A stretch of DNA of 17,625 nt from Bacteroidales bacterium (GTDB lineage Bacteria; Bacteroidota; Bacteroidia; Bacteroidales; UBA3663): the NCBI GenBank assembly GCA_016293065.1, contig JAEDEY010000041.1, positions 1 through 17,625 on the forward strand, read 5' to 3'. Position numbers and translations under genes: made by a program. This document shows positions 6,293 through 15,419 of the stretch, in pieces; within the stretch, counting starts at the first letter, position 1; the number at the start of each line of letters is the position of its first letter. The notes beneath the pieces are model-generated. The model did no database searches and was not told where the DNA came from. It was given only the letters and a program-made list of their open reading frames with translations.

Positions 6293-8269
6293 ATGGCTAC
6301 TGAACATATTATGGCTCCTGAACTGTCAAAGATTCCTGAGGGTAAGTTGGCAGAAAAGTGGACAAACTATAAGGCTCACCAGAAATTGGTGAATCCAGCA
6401 AACAAGCGTAAGCTCGACATCATCGTCGTAGGTTCTGGTCTCGCAGGTGGAGCAGCAGCTGCTACTCTCGGTGAGATGGGCTTCAAGGTAAAGTGCTTCT
6501 GCATCCAGGATTCTCCACGTCGTGCACACTCAATCGCTGCACAGGGTGGTATCAATGCAGCCAAGAACTATCAGAACGATGGTGACTCTGTATATCGTCT
6601 CTTCTATGATACAATCAAGGGTGGCGACTATCGTGCTCGTGAGGCTAACGTATATCGTCTTGCTGAGGTTTCAAACAACATCATCGACCAGTGCGTTGCT
6701 CAGGGTGTGCCTTTCGCTCGTGAATATGGTGGAACTCTCGCTAACCGTTCTTTCGGTGGTGCGCAGGTTTCTCGTACTTTCTATGCTAAGGGTCAGACAG
6801 GCCAGCAGCTCCTCCTCGGTGCTTATTCTTCTTTGAACCGTCAGATCCAGAAGGGTAATGTAACAATGTACGCACGTCAGGAAATGCTCGATGTTGTCCT
6901 CATCAAGGACTCTGAAGGCGTTGAGCGTGCTCGTGGTATCATCACTCGCAACCTCGTGACTGGCAAGCTCGAGCGTCACTCTGCTCACGCAGTGATCGTC
7001 GCTACTGGTGGTTACGGCAATGCTTACTTCCTTTCAACCAACGCAATGTCTTGCAACGGTGGTGCAGCTATCCAGATCTACCACAAGGGTGCAATGTTTG
7101 CTAATCCTTGCTATGCTCAGATTCACCCAACTTGTATCCCTGTTCACGGTGACATCCAGTCTAAGCTCACTCTTATGTCTGAGTCTCTCCGTAACGATGG
7201 TCGTATCTGGGTTCCAAAGAAGCTCGAGGATGCACAGAAGCTCCAGCGTGGTGAGATCCGTGGTCACCAGATTCCAGAAGAGGACCGTGACTACTATCTC
7301 GAGCGTCGTTACCCAGCATTCGGTAACCTCGTTCCTCGTGACGTGGCTTCTCGTGCCGCTAAGGAGCGTTGCGACAAGGGCTTCGGCGTAAACAGCACAG
7401 GTCTCGCTGTATTCCTTGATTTCTCTGATGCTATCAAGCGTCTCGGTAAGGATGTCGTTGCTGACAAGTATGGTAATCTCTTCCAGATGTACCAGAAGAT
7501 TACTGATGACAACCCATACGAGACACCAATGATGATCTACCCTGCTATCCACTACACAATGGGTGGTATCTGGGTTGACTACGAACTCCAGACTTCTGTC
7601 AAGGGTCTCTTCTGCGCTGGTGAGGCTAACTTCTCTGACCACGGTGCTAACCGTCTTGGTGCTTCTGCTTTGATGCAGGGTCTTGCTGATGGTTACTTTG
7701 TGCTCCCTTACACCATCCAGAACTATCTCGCTGACCAGATCCAGGTTCCTCGTTTCTCAACTGACCTTCCTGAGTTTGCTGAGGCAGAGAAGGATGTTCA
7801 GAACAAGATCAACAAGATCATGGCTGTTCAAGGTTCACGCACTGTCGATTCTATCCACAAGGAGCTCGGACACATTATGTGGGAGCATGTAGGTATGGGT
7901 CGTACAAAGGCTGGTCTTGAGGAAGGTCTCAAGAAGCTCAAGGCTATCCGTGAGACATTCTGGAAGGAAGTTTATGTTCCTGGCAAGGCCGACACTCTCA
8001 ACGTTGAGCTCGACAAGGCTATCCGCCTCCTCGACTTCATCGAGATCGGCGAACTCATGGCACGCGATGCCCTCCATCGTGAGGAGTCATGTGGTGGTCA
8101 CTTCCGCGAGGAGCACCAGACTCCAGAAGGCGAAGCAAAGCGCGATGATGCTAACTTCATGTATGTAGGCTGCTGGAAGTATATGGGCGAGGGCAAGGAG
8201 CCTGAACTCTATAAGGAGATGCTCAACTACCAGGAGATCAAGGTACAGACTCGTAACTATAAGAACTAA
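6293..8269 (+). CDS. sdhA: Succinate dehydrogenase/fumarate reductase flavoprotein subunit
   Basis: The 658-residue catalytic subunit interconverts fumarate and succinate on the cytoplasmic side. The FAD Rossmann motif VVGSGLAGG lies at about 45-53. RRAHSIAAQGGIN contains His79, the expected covalent FAD attachment site. Active-site motifs follow: IHPTCIP (His278), HGANRLGASALMQG (His450, Arg454) and GGIWVDYELQT. The C-terminal part has SCGGHFREEHQT and ends VQTRNYKN. Length and sequence fit the Bacteroidales FrdA/SdhA group; alternative symbol frdA. The ATG at 6293 is used here; a second in-frame ATG six codons on (MAPELSKIPEG) is possible. Codon use is strongly biased (CGT for Arg, CTC for Leu, AAG for Lys), as expected of a highly expressed central-metabolism gene. 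The stop is 9 nt before sdhB. Confidence 0.97.
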   Translation: MATEHIMAPELSKIPEGKLAEKWTNYKAHQKLVNPANKRKLDIIVVGSGLAGGAAAATLGEMGFKVKCFCIQDSPRRAHSIAAQGGINAAKNYQNDGDSVYRLFYDTIKGGDYRAREANVYRLAEVSNNIIDQCVAQGVPFAREYGGTLANRSFGGAQVSRTFYAKGQTGQQLLLGAYSSLNRQIQKGNVTMYARQEMLDVVLIKDSEGVERARGIITRNLVTGKLERHSAHAVIVATGGYGNAYFLSTNAMSCNGGAAIQIYHKGAMFANPCYAQIHPTCIPVHGDIQSKLTLMSESLRNDGRIWVPKKLEDAQKLQRGEIRGHQIPEEDRDYYLERRYPAFGNLVPRDVASRAAKERCDKGFGVNSTGLAVFLDFSDAIKRLGKDVVADKYGNLFQMYQKITDDNPYETPMMIYPAIHYTMGGIWVDYELQTSVKGLFCAGEANFSDHGANRLGASALMQGLADGYFVLPYTIQNYLADQIQVPRFSTDLPEFAEAEKDVQNKINKIMAVQGSRTVDSIHKELGHIMWEHVGMGRTKAGLEEGLKKLKAIRETFWKEVYVPGKADTLNVELDKAIRLLDFIEIGELMARDALHREESCGGHFREEHQTPEGEAKRDDANFMYVGCWKYMGEGKEPELYKEMLNYQEIKVQTRNYKN

Positions 8270-8278
8270 TCAGACAAT

Positions 8279-9040
8279 ATGGGAAAAGAACAATTCTTGA
8301 ACGTTAACGTTAAGGTTTGGCGTCAGCGTGGCCCAAAGGAAAAGGGCGAATTCAAGACTTATCGTGTTGAACATGTTTCAACAGAGATGTCATTCTTCGA
8401 GATGATGGATACTCTCAATGAGCAGCTTATCAACAAGCATGAGGAGCCTATCGTATTCGATCATGACTGCCGCGAGGGTATCTGCGGTACTTGCTCACTT
8501 TATATCAACGGCCGTCCACACGGTATCGACGATGCTATTACTACTTGCCAGCTCCACATGCGTAAGTTCTCTAACGAGGCTACCATCACTGTTGAGCCTT
8601 GGCGTTCGGCTGGCTTCCCTATCATTCGCGACTTGATGGTTGACCGCTCTGCATTCGACAAGATCCAGCAGGCTGGTGGTTATACTTCTATCAACTGTGG
8701 TGCTGCTCAGGATGCCAACGCTATCCTCATCTCTAAGGTTGATGCCGACGAGGCTATGGACTCTGCTTCTTGCATCGGCTGTGGCGCTTGCGTTGCTGCT
8801 TGTAAGAATGGTTCAGCCATGCTCTTCGTTTCTGCTAAGGTTAGCCAGTTCGCCCTCCTCCCTCAGGGCAAGGTTGAGGCTGCTCGTCGTGCTAAGGCAA
8901 TGGTTGCCAAGATGGACGAACTCGGTTTCGGTAACTGCACAAACACTCGTGCATGCGAAATGGAGTGTCCAAAGAGTGTCAAAATCTCTAACATTGCTCG
9001 TCTTAACCGTGAGTTCATCAAGGCAAAGCTCGCAGATTAA
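8279..9040 (+). CDS. sdhB: Succinate dehydrogenase/fumarate reductase iron-sulfur subunit
   Basis: This 253-residue subunit carries electrons between the flavin and the cytochrome b subunit. The N-terminal ferredoxin-type domain has CREGICGTC with Cys64, Cys69 and Cys72, plus Cys90, for the [2Fe-2S] cluster. The C-terminal domain has SCIGCGACVAAC (Cys165, Cys168, Cys171, Cys175) and NCTNTRACEMECP (Cys220, Cys226, Cys230). By family pattern, Cys165/168/171/230 bind [4Fe-4S] and Cys175/220/226 bind [3Fe-4S]. All cluster ligands are present. It is the last gene of the operon, followed after 24 nt by a strong terminator. The codon bias is the same as in sdhA. Alternative symbol frdB. Confidence 0.96.
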   Translation: MGKEQFLNVNVKVWRQRGPKEKGEFKTYRVEHVSTEMSFFEMMDTLNEQLINKHEEPIVFDHDCREGICGTCSLYINGRPHGIDDAITTCQLHMRKFSNEATITVEPWRSAGFPIIRDLMVDRSAFDKIQQAGGYTSINCGAAQDANAILISKVDADEAMDSASCIGCGACVAACKNGSAMLFVSAKVSQFALLPQGKVEAARRAKAMVAKMDELGFGNCTNTRACEMECPKSVKISNIARLNREFIKAKLAD

Positions 9041-9064
9041 TCGAGATTCATTAGACATTATTTA

Positions 9065-9101
9065 TAATAAAGGCCCGCATCTCTGCGAGCCTTTATTATT
9101 T
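9065..9101 (+). terminator. Terminator of the sdhCAB operon
   Basis: Arms 9065-9079 and 9084-9098 form a 15-bp stem with one C-A mismatch and the loop TCTC. The 3' arm ends in TTTATTATTT, which provides the U-rich end. The stem is nearly symmetric, so it could also act on the minus strand. Confidence 0.88.
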
Positions 9102-9182
9102 CAATATGGAGCAATAGCCATATTTTTTGATGGAAAAAGCATAATTATTTGGCAAAGTGAGGTATCTTTCGACAAAAATGAT

Positions 9183-9190
9183 TATCTTTG
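9183..9190 (+). promoter_or_regulatory. Promoter -7 element of the beta-galactosidase gene
   Basis: TATCTTTG matches TAnnTTTG and gives a start near 9196, about 30 nt before the ATG at 9226. A related TATCTTTC lies 20 bp upstream (9163-9170). No -33 TTG stands at the usual spacing, which could mean dependence on an activator. Confidence 0.6.
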
Positions 9191-9225
9191 CGCAAAAGAG
9201 AACTTATTATCACAATAACTACGCT

Positions 9226-12200
9226 ATGAAAAAACTAATTTTTGCCCTCTTGGCTGTAAGTAGCTTCTCGGGTGCTACAGCTCAGAACTTCAGGGAATGG
9301 CAAGATCCCAACGTCAATCAAGTAAACCGAGCTCCTATGCATGCTTCGTTTTTTGCCTTTGAATCGCTCGAAGCTTCATTGCAAGACAAGCAACTATCGG
9401 ACAACTATCTGGACCTCAACGGCACGTGGAAATTCAATTGGCAGAAAGACGCTGTCAACTATGTAAGCGACTTCTACAAGACGACTTTCAACGACGAGAC
9501 ATGGGGAACCATGCCCGTTCCTGGAATGTGGGAGCTCAACGGATATGGAGATCCTCTATACACCAATACGCCTTACGCATGGGACCGTCAGTTCAGGAAC
9601 AACCCTCCAGAAGTGCCTGTCAAGAACAATCATGTAGGTTTCTACCGCCGTCATATTGAGATACCGGCAAATTGGAACGGCCGTCAGGTCATGATACACA
9701 TCGGTGCTGCTTCAAGCAATATGTACCTCTGGGTCAATGGCAAATATGTAGGCTACAGCGAAGACAATAAGCTTGAAGAAGAATTTGATATCACGGCTTT
9801 TGTCAAACCTGGCAAGAACCTTATCGCCATGCAGGTGTTCCGCTGGTGTGATGGTACATATCTTGAAGATCAAGACTATTTCCGATATGCCGGTATAGCT
9901 CGCGACTGTTATCTATACTCTCGCGGGAAGTCTCATATAGAGGATATTCGTGTGAACACCGATCTTGACGCTCAGTATAAGGATGCTACTCTATCAGTCG
10001 ATATAAAGACTAAGGGAAGTGGCACTATCGATCTCGAACTAATCGACTCTCAGGGTAATGTGGTTGCACAGCAGAGCATCGCAGCAAAACCTTCGACAAA
10101 AACTTCGCTCGAAGTCAGCGACCCAAAGAAATGGTCTTCTGAAACACCTAATCTCTACACCCTACGCGCTACACTCCGCGCTGGTAAAAAAACTCTTGAG
10201 GTAATACCTATTAATGTGGGATTCCGTAAAGTAGAAATCAAGAATGCGCAACTTCTCGTCAATGGTCAGCCTGTGCTGATCAAAGGTGCAAATCGTCATG
10301 AACTCGACCCTGATGGTGGATACGTGATTTCTCGTGAGCGTATGCTGCAAGACATCAAACTCTTCAAGCAGTTCAATCTCAACGCTGTGCGTACTTGCCA
10401 CTATCCTGACGATGCATACTGGTATGAACTCTGCGACAAATATGGCATATATGTGACGGCTGAGGCAAATGTAGAAAGTCATGGCATGGGTTATGGCGAA
10501 CACACTCTTGCCAAGAATCCAGCTTTTGCCAAAGCTCACATTGAACGCAATGAACGAAATGTGGCTCGCGCCTTCAATAACCCTTCGGTCATAGTATGGT
10601 CGCTCGGCAACGAGGCTGGCATGGGCCAGAATTTCAAGGATGCCTACAATCTCATCAAGAAGATGGATTCTTCTCGCCCTATTCATTACGAACGTGCTTT
10701 GTCGGAAGATTTTGATCCTGCGGGCGAAGGGTTCACAGATATCACTTGTCCTATGTATGCCGATTATTATTACACAGAAAGGTATGGCCAGGACAAGAGC
10801 GTGACCCGTCCTCTGATCCAATGTGAATATGCACATGCAATGGGCAACTCTCAGGGTGGCTTCAAAGAATACTGGGATCTTATCCGCAAATATGACAATG
10901 TTCAGGGTGGATATATATGGGATTTCGTCGATCAGTCACTCCGATGGGCAGGAAAGAATGGTGCTATGATTTATGCTTATGGTGGAGACTTTAACCCTTA
11001 TGACGCTACTGATGGCAATTTCTGTAACAATGGTCTTGTCAGTCCAGACCGAGTGCCAAATCCTCATATGTACGAGGTTGGCTACTACTATCAGAATATC
11101 TGGACGACTCTCAAAGGAGATGCTGTTGAGGTCTATAACGAGAACTTCTTCTCAGACCTCTCGAACTATGCAATGAATTGGCAACTCGTGCGCAATGGAG
11201 AGGTCATCAAGGCTGGAACTGTCAACAATCTCAATGTAGAGCCTCAGCAGAAGGCAATGGTAAAACTTAGCATTGGAGACATTCCTGCCGATGGAGCAGA
11301 ATATTTCCTTAATCTTTCGTACACTCTCAAGTCGAAGGATGGTATTCTCCCAGCAGGTCACATTGCGGCTCATCAGCAGCTTGTAGTCCAAGAAGCCACA
11401 AAGCCTGTTTTCGCCGAAAAAGCCAAAAAGGTAAGCACCAACATGCCTGAAGTAATCGACAACGACGTGAACTATCTTATCGTAAAGGGAGATAACTTCC
11501 AGATTGACTTCAGAAAACGCAATGGTTTCATCTGCCTCTATGAAGTTGGCGGGCTCCAGATTCTTGCCGAAGATGCTCAGTTCACTCCAAACTTTTGGCG
11601 AGCTCCTACCGACAACGACTTCGGAGCTAACCTCCAGCGCAAATATGCTGGCTGGAAGAACCCTGACATGAAGCTGATTTCGCTCAACAAGGAACAGAAA
11701 GACAATCAGACAGTCGTCGTTGCACAGTATGACATGCCAAAGGTTGCCGCCAAGCTTGCCATGACCTATGTAATCAACAACGAAGGTGCTATCAAGGTGA
11801 CCCAGAAGATGACTGTCGATCAGGCAAAGGCAAAGGCTTATCGCGAAAGCAACCCATATAGCTACAAGAAACGTGACATGCCAGTAGTAGAAGGCGACGT
11901 CATGACTCAAGAGTCTGATATGTTCCGCTTCGGAATGCAACTGCCAATGGCCAAGAGCTTCGAGAATATCGAATATTACGGTCGTGGTCCTGTTGAGACT
12001 TATATCGACCGCAAAAACTCTGAGAATATCGGCATCTACACCAGCACTGTGACGGATGAATTATACAATTATATCCGTCCACAGGAAACAGGCAATCATG
12101 TCGATGTCCGCTGGTTCAAGATCATGAACGCCGGAGGCAAAGGTCTCACTGTTGTAGCCGAGAAGCCTTTCAGCGCATCTGCCCTTCACTACACTATCGA

Positions 12201-12393
12201 GTCGCTCGACGAAGGCTTTGAGAAGCAGAATTGGCACTCACAAGAAATACCACAGGCTGACCTTACCAATGTCTGCATCGACCTCGTTCAATGCGGCTTG
12301 GGCTGTGTCAACAGCTGGGGAGCTGTGCCACGCGACGAATACCTCGTCAAGTATCAGGACTACGAATTCACCTTCTCACTTCTCCCAATGTAA
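9226..12393 (+). CDS. Secreted glycoside hydrolase family 2 beta-galactosidase
   Basis: The 1055-residue LacZ-like enzyme should hydrolyse terminal beta-galactosides. MKKLIFALLAVSSFSGATAQ is a signal peptide with probable cleavage near residues 19-20, so it is periplasmic or surface-exposed, unlike cytoplasmic E. coli LacZ. The order is a sugar-binding jelly-roll domain (about 40-235), an Ig-like domain (about 240-345), a TIM barrel (about 350-640), a second Ig-like domain, and a beta-galactosidase small-chain domain (about 750-1050; FWRAPTDND, EYYGRGPVETY). The GH2 signature RTCHYPDDAYWYELCDKYGI starts at about 389. The acid/base is Glu463 (SLGNEAG) and the nucleophile Glu534 (IQCEYAHAMGNS). 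I chose the ATG at 9226 because an in-frame ATG at 9157 precedes the promoter box and would bury the signal peptide. No SusC/SusD genes adjoin it, so it does not sit in a visible polysaccharide utilization locus. Other GH2 specificities are possible. Confidence 0.93.
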   Translation: MKKLIFALLAVSSFSGATAQNFREWQDPNVNQVNRAPMHASFFAFESLEASLQDKQLSDNYLDLNGTWKFNWQKDAVNYVSDFYKTTFNDETWGTMPVPGMWELNGYGDPLYTNTPYAWDRQFRNNPPEVPVKNNHVGFYRRHIEIPANWNGRQVMIHIGAASSNMYLWVNGKYVGYSEDNKLEEEFDITAFVKPGKNLIAMQVFRWCDGTYLEDQDYFRYAGIARDCYLYSRGKSHIEDIRVNTDLDAQYKDATLSVDIKTKGSGTIDLELIDSQGNVVAQQSIAAKPSTKTSLEVSDPKKWSSETPNLYTLRATLRAGKKTLEVIPINVGFRKVEIKNAQLLVNGQPVLIKGANRHELDPDGGYVISRERMLQDIKLFKQFNLNAVRTCHYPDDAYWYELCDKYGIYVTAEANVESHGMGYGEHTLAKNPAFAKAHIERNERNVARAFNNPSVIVWSLGNEAGMGQNFKDAYNLIKKMDSSRPIHYERALSEDFDPAGEGFTDITCPMYADYYYTERYGQDKSVTRPLIQCEYAHAMGNSQGGFKEYWDLIRKYDNVQGGYIWDFVDQSLRWAGKNGAMIYAYGGDFNPYDATDGNFCNNGLVSPDRVPNPHMYEVGYYYQNIWTTLKGDAVEVYNENFFSDLSNYAMNWQLVRNGEVIKAGTVNNLNVEPQQKAMVKLSIGDIPADGAEYFLNLSYTLKSKDGILPAGHIAAHQQLVVQEATKPVFAEKAKKVSTNMPEVIDNDVNYLIVKGDNFQIDFRKRNGFICLYEVGGLQILAEDAQFTPNFWRAPTDNDFGANLQRKYAGWKNPDMKLISLNKEQKDNQTVVVAQYDMPKVAAKLAMTYVINNEGAIKVTQKMTVDQAKAKAYRESNPYSYKKRDMPVVEGDVMTQESDMFRFGMQLPMAKSFENIEYYGRGPVETYIDRKNSENIGIYTSTVTDELYNYIRPQETGNHVDVRWFKIMNAGGKGLTVVAEKPFSASALHYTIESLDEGFEKQNWHSQEIPQADLTNVCIDLVQCGLGCVNSWGAVPRDEYLVKYQDYEFTFSLLPM

Positions 12394-12396
12394 TTT

Positions 12397-12449
12397 GGGG
12401 AAGTTATCGGGAGTTAACAGGAGATAACGCAAACTTCTGTTAACTCCCC
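12397..12449. repeat. Decamer repeats and overlapping inverted repeats before polA
   Basis: Three imperfect tandem units lie head to tail: GGGAAGTTATC (12398-12408), GGGAGTTAAC (12409-12418) and AGGAGATAAC (12419-12428). An inverted copy, GTTAACTCCC, follows at 12439-12448. GGGAGTTAACAG (12409-12420) pairs perfectly with CTGTTAACTCCC (12437-12448). GTTATC (12403-12408) can instead pair with GATAAC (12423-12428), which sits in the loop of the first hairpin. On the plus strand no U-run follows, so this is not a classical terminator for the beta-galactosidase gene. Confidence 0.7.
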
Positions 12450-12467
12450 ATAATAAAAAAACAACAA

Positions 12468-15326
12468 ATGAAGCAACTCTTTCTCCTCGATGCATATGCA
12501 TTGATCTATCGTGCCTATTATGGATTCATCAACAAGCCACTGATCAATAGCAAAGGACTGAACACGGGTCCTATCTATGGCTTCTTGAAGACTCTGCAAG
12601 ATGTGCTAAGCACCGACCTAACGGTCGATGGCTTGCGTATCCAGCCTTCGCATATTGCGGTTTGCTTCGACCCGAAGGGTGGGACTTTCCGCCATCGAGA
12701 ATTTCCTACCTACAAAGCACAGCGCGAGGCTCAGCCTGAGGCTATTACCGAGGCTGTGCCGTTTATCAAGCGACTCATCGAAGCATATAATATTCCAATA
12801 ATAGAAATAGCAGACTATGAAGCAGATGATGTGATTGGCACATTAGCTAAACAGGCCGATGCCACAGGTGTATTTGAGACTTTCATGCTGACACCCGACA
12901 AAGACTATGCCCAGCTTGTGAGCGACCACACTCGAATTTTTAAGCCGAAGTCATTCGGTCCTGGATATGAGATTCTGGGAGTAAACGAGGTCTTGGCAAA
13001 GTATGGGTTGAAACGGACAGAACAGGTAATAGACTATCTGGGACTCATGGGTGATGCTGCCGACAACATTCCCGGATGTCCTGGTGTCGGACCTAAGACA
13101 GCTCAGAAGCTAATTGAAGACTATGACAGCATCGAGGGAATCATCGATAATGTTGACAAACTGAAGGGGGCTCTGCAAAAGAAAGTGTCGGAGAACATTC
13201 AGCAGATTCGCGACTCGAAATATCTGGCTACGATTTGCTGCACTGTGCCTTGTTCGCTCGATGAAGAAGCGCTACGTATTGTAGAACCTAACTACAACGA
13301 ACTGATTGCCTTGTTCGAAGAAGTTGAGTTCCGAAAGGAATTAAAGACTCTGAAAGAAAAGATGGGGGTGAACAGTAGTGTTGCCAACAGAATTGGCAAC
13401 AACAGTGCTGGCTCGCAAGGTGGATCTGAGAAAACTGTATCGACAGAGAAGATGCCAACAGAAGCCGAAGCTACTATGGCAGATATTTCTTCGATTAAGA
13501 CCAGATATACTCTTTGTGATACTCCAGAAAAAATTCAGGATCTTGTATCGCAACTTTTCTGGTCGCCATATTTCGCCTTCGACACTGAAACCACATCGCT
13601 CAACGTCATGGATGCCGAACTGGTGGGCATAAGCTTTGCCATCGACAATCATGAGGCGTGGTATGTGCCTGTACCTGCCGATCATGACAAGGCGCTTGAG
13701 ATTGTAGATATGCTACGTCCCCTTCTAGAGAACGAGACTGTAGAGAAGATTGCTCAGAATGCCAAATACGACTACTCAATACTGAAACGCTATGGTGTTG
13801 AGGTGTCTGCACCGGTGTTCGACACAATGATTGCCCATTATCTGCTACAGCCTGAGATGCAGCATAATATGGATTATCTGTCGGAGGCTTATCTATCTTA
13901 TCGTCCGATACCAACTTCCGACCTCATCGACACCAAATCAAAGAAAACAGGAGAATCGCTATTCGACTTCGATGACAACGACAAGCCTCAGACAATGCGC
14001 GAGGTTGAGGTGGAGAAGGTTATGCAATACTGCTGTGAGGACTCTGATGTCACATTGCAACTTTTCAAGGTGTTTAAGGAAGAACTGAAAAAAGAGAAAC
14101 TCGACAAGCTTTTCTATGAGATAGAGATGCCATTGGTTAAGGTTCTTGCTGACATGGAACTAACAGGAGTGCGTATTGACGTTGCAGCACTCAAGGAGTC
14201 GGAAGGTATATTAAATCAGGAACTGAAGAACATCGAAGCGCGTATCACTGAGATTGCAGGTCATCCATTCAATCCGCTTTCCCCTAAAGCCGTAGGCATG
14301 GTTCTCTTTGATGAAATGAAGCTCGACCCCAAGGCGAAGAAAACAAAGAGCGGTCAATATACGACAAGCGAAGAGGTGTTGCAGAAACTCCGCGACAAGT
14401 CGCCAATCATCGATGAGATTCTCAACTACCGAGGTGTAAAAAAACTGCTCTCGACCTACATCGAAGCTTTGCCTCAAGACATCAATAGCCGTACAGGTCG
14501 TATTCACGCACAATTCAACCAGACAGTCACTGCTACGGGACGACTGTCGTCGAGCAACCCGAATCTGCAAAATATTCCTATCCGAGATGAGCTGGGACGC
14601 GAACTGCGCAAGGCTTTTATTCCTGATGAAGGAGAGGTGTTCTTCAGTGCCGACTATAGCCAGATTGAACTTCGTCTGATGGCACATCTCAGTCAGGATC
14701 CTAACATGACAGAGGCTTTCCTCTCAGGAGAAGATATTCATGCTGCTACTGCTGCCAAGATTTTCCATGTACCTATATCTGAGGTTACGAAATTGCAGCG
14801 TACCAAGGCGAAAACTGCCAATTTTGGCATCATTTATGGTATCAGCGTTTTCGGTCTTGCCAGCAGACTTAACATTCCGCGCGGTGAGGCTAAAGAACTC
14901 ATCGATGGATATTTTGCGACCTATCCAAAAGTGCAAGAGTATATGAACAAGAGTATTGAACAGGCTCGACAGAAGGGATATGTAGAAACCTTGTTCGGAC
15001 GAAAGCGTATGCTCACCGACATATCTTCGGCAAATGCTACAGTTCGTGGATATGCCGAGCGCAATGCTATCAATGCTCCAATCCAAGGAACAGCTGCCGA
15101 TGTTATCAAGATTGCCATGGTGCGCATTGCTAAGCGTATCCGTAAGGAAAGGCTACATGCAAAACTGCTCATTCAGGTTCACGATGAATTGAACTTCTCT
15201 GTCCCCGTCGAAGAGTTGGAGAAGCTTAAGTCGCTTGTGCTCGAAGAAATGGCAGGTGCCGTTCAACTGCGAGTGCCACTCATTGCTGATTGCGGAAACG
15301 GTAAAAACTGGCTTGAAGCTCATTGA
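12468..15326 (+). CDS. polA: DNA polymerase I
   Basis: The 952-residue protein has all three activities of PolA, used in Okazaki fragment processing and repair. The 5'-nuclease domain (about 1-290) shows FLLDAYALIYRAYYG, FRHREFPTYKAQR, YEADDVIGTLA, TPDKDYAQLV and the helix-hairpin-helix CPGVGPKTAQKL. A low-complexity Ser/Asn/Gly/Glu linker spans about 302-345. The 3'-5' exonuclease keeps its catalytic acids: Asp372 and Glu374 (FDTETTS), Asp435 (NAKYDYS), and Tyr521 with Asp525 (YCCED), so proofreading should be active. The polymerase domain has motif A with Asp729 (FSADYSQIELR), motif B Arg778/Lys782/Phe786/Tyr790, and motif C His905-Asp906-Glu907 (QVHDELNF). No consensus promoter is visible in the 74-nt gap upstream, which is filled by inverted repeats. 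Transcription may start inside the preceding gene or read through from it. Confidence 0.97.
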   Translation: MKQLFLLDAYALIYRAYYGFINKPLINSKGLNTGPIYGFLKTLQDVLSTDLTVDGLRIQPSHIAVCFDPKGGTFRHREFPTYKAQREAQPEAITEAVPFIKRLIEAYNIPIIEIADYEADDVIGTLAKQADATGVFETFMLTPDKDYAQLVSDHTRIFKPKSFGPGYEILGVNEVLAKYGLKRTEQVIDYLGLMGDAADNIPGCPGVGPKTAQKLIEDYDSIEGIIDNVDKLKGALQKKVSENIQQIRDSKYLATICCTVPCSLDEEALRIVEPNYNELIALFEEVEFRKELKTLKEKMGVNSSVANRIGNNSAGSQGGSEKTVSTEKMPTEAEATMADISSIKTRYTLCDTPEKIQDLVSQLFWSPYFAFDTETTSLNVMDAELVGISFAIDNHEAWYVPVPADHDKALEIVDMLRPLLENETVEKIAQNAKYDYSILKRYGVEVSAPVFDTMIAHYLLQPEMQHNMDYLSEAYLSYRPIPTSDLIDTKSKKTGESLFDFDDNDKPQTMREVEVEKVMQYCCEDSDVTLQLFKVFKEELKKEKLDKLFYEIEMPLVKVLADMELTGVRIDVAALKESEGILNQELKNIEARITEIAGHPFNPLSPKAVGMVLFDEMKLDPKAKKTKSGQYTTSEEVLQKLRDKSPIIDEILNYRGVKKLLSTYIEALPQDINSRTGRIHAQFNQTVTATGRLSSSNPNLQNIPIRDELGRELRKAFIPDEGEVFFSADYSQIELRLMAHLSQDPNMTEAFLSGEDIHAATAAKIFHVPISEVTKLQRTKAKTANFGIIYGISVFGLASRLNIPRGEAKELIDGYFATYPKVQEYMNKSIEQARQKGYVETLFGRKRMLTDISSANATVRGYAERNAINAPIQGTAADVIKIAMVRIAKRIRKERLHAKLLIQVHDELNFSVPVEELEKLKSLVLEEMAGAVQLRVPLIADCGNGKNWLEAH

Positions 15327-15349
15327 GAGCAGACAATCTGCAAATCAAT

Positions 15350-15396
15350 AATAATTAAGGCATATAGACGATGTATCTATATGCCTTAATTATTTT
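15350..15396. terminator. Bidirectional terminator between polA and metY
   Basis: Arms 15350-15368 and 15376-15394 form a perfect 19-bp stem around a 7-nt loop (CGATGTA). The ends are A/T-rich on both sides, so it can end convergent transcripts from polA (plus) and metY (minus). It starts 23 nt after the polA stop and ends 24 nt before the metY stop. Confidence 0.88.
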
Positions 15397-15419
15397 AAAA
15401 TGAGAAGCGGTTATTATGT

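Noticed and set aside
8640..9218. 192-codon plus-strand frame overlapping sdhB and running past it
   Set aside because: Most of it is an out-of-frame reading of sdhB, rich in Leu/Ser/Val, and it runs through the operon terminator.
10162..10836. Minus-strand frames of 224 and 262 codons opposite the beta-galactosidase gene (10162-10836, 11152-11940)
   Set aside because: They lie wholly within a verified GH2 gene with intact catalytic motifs, and have no promoter or recognisable domain.
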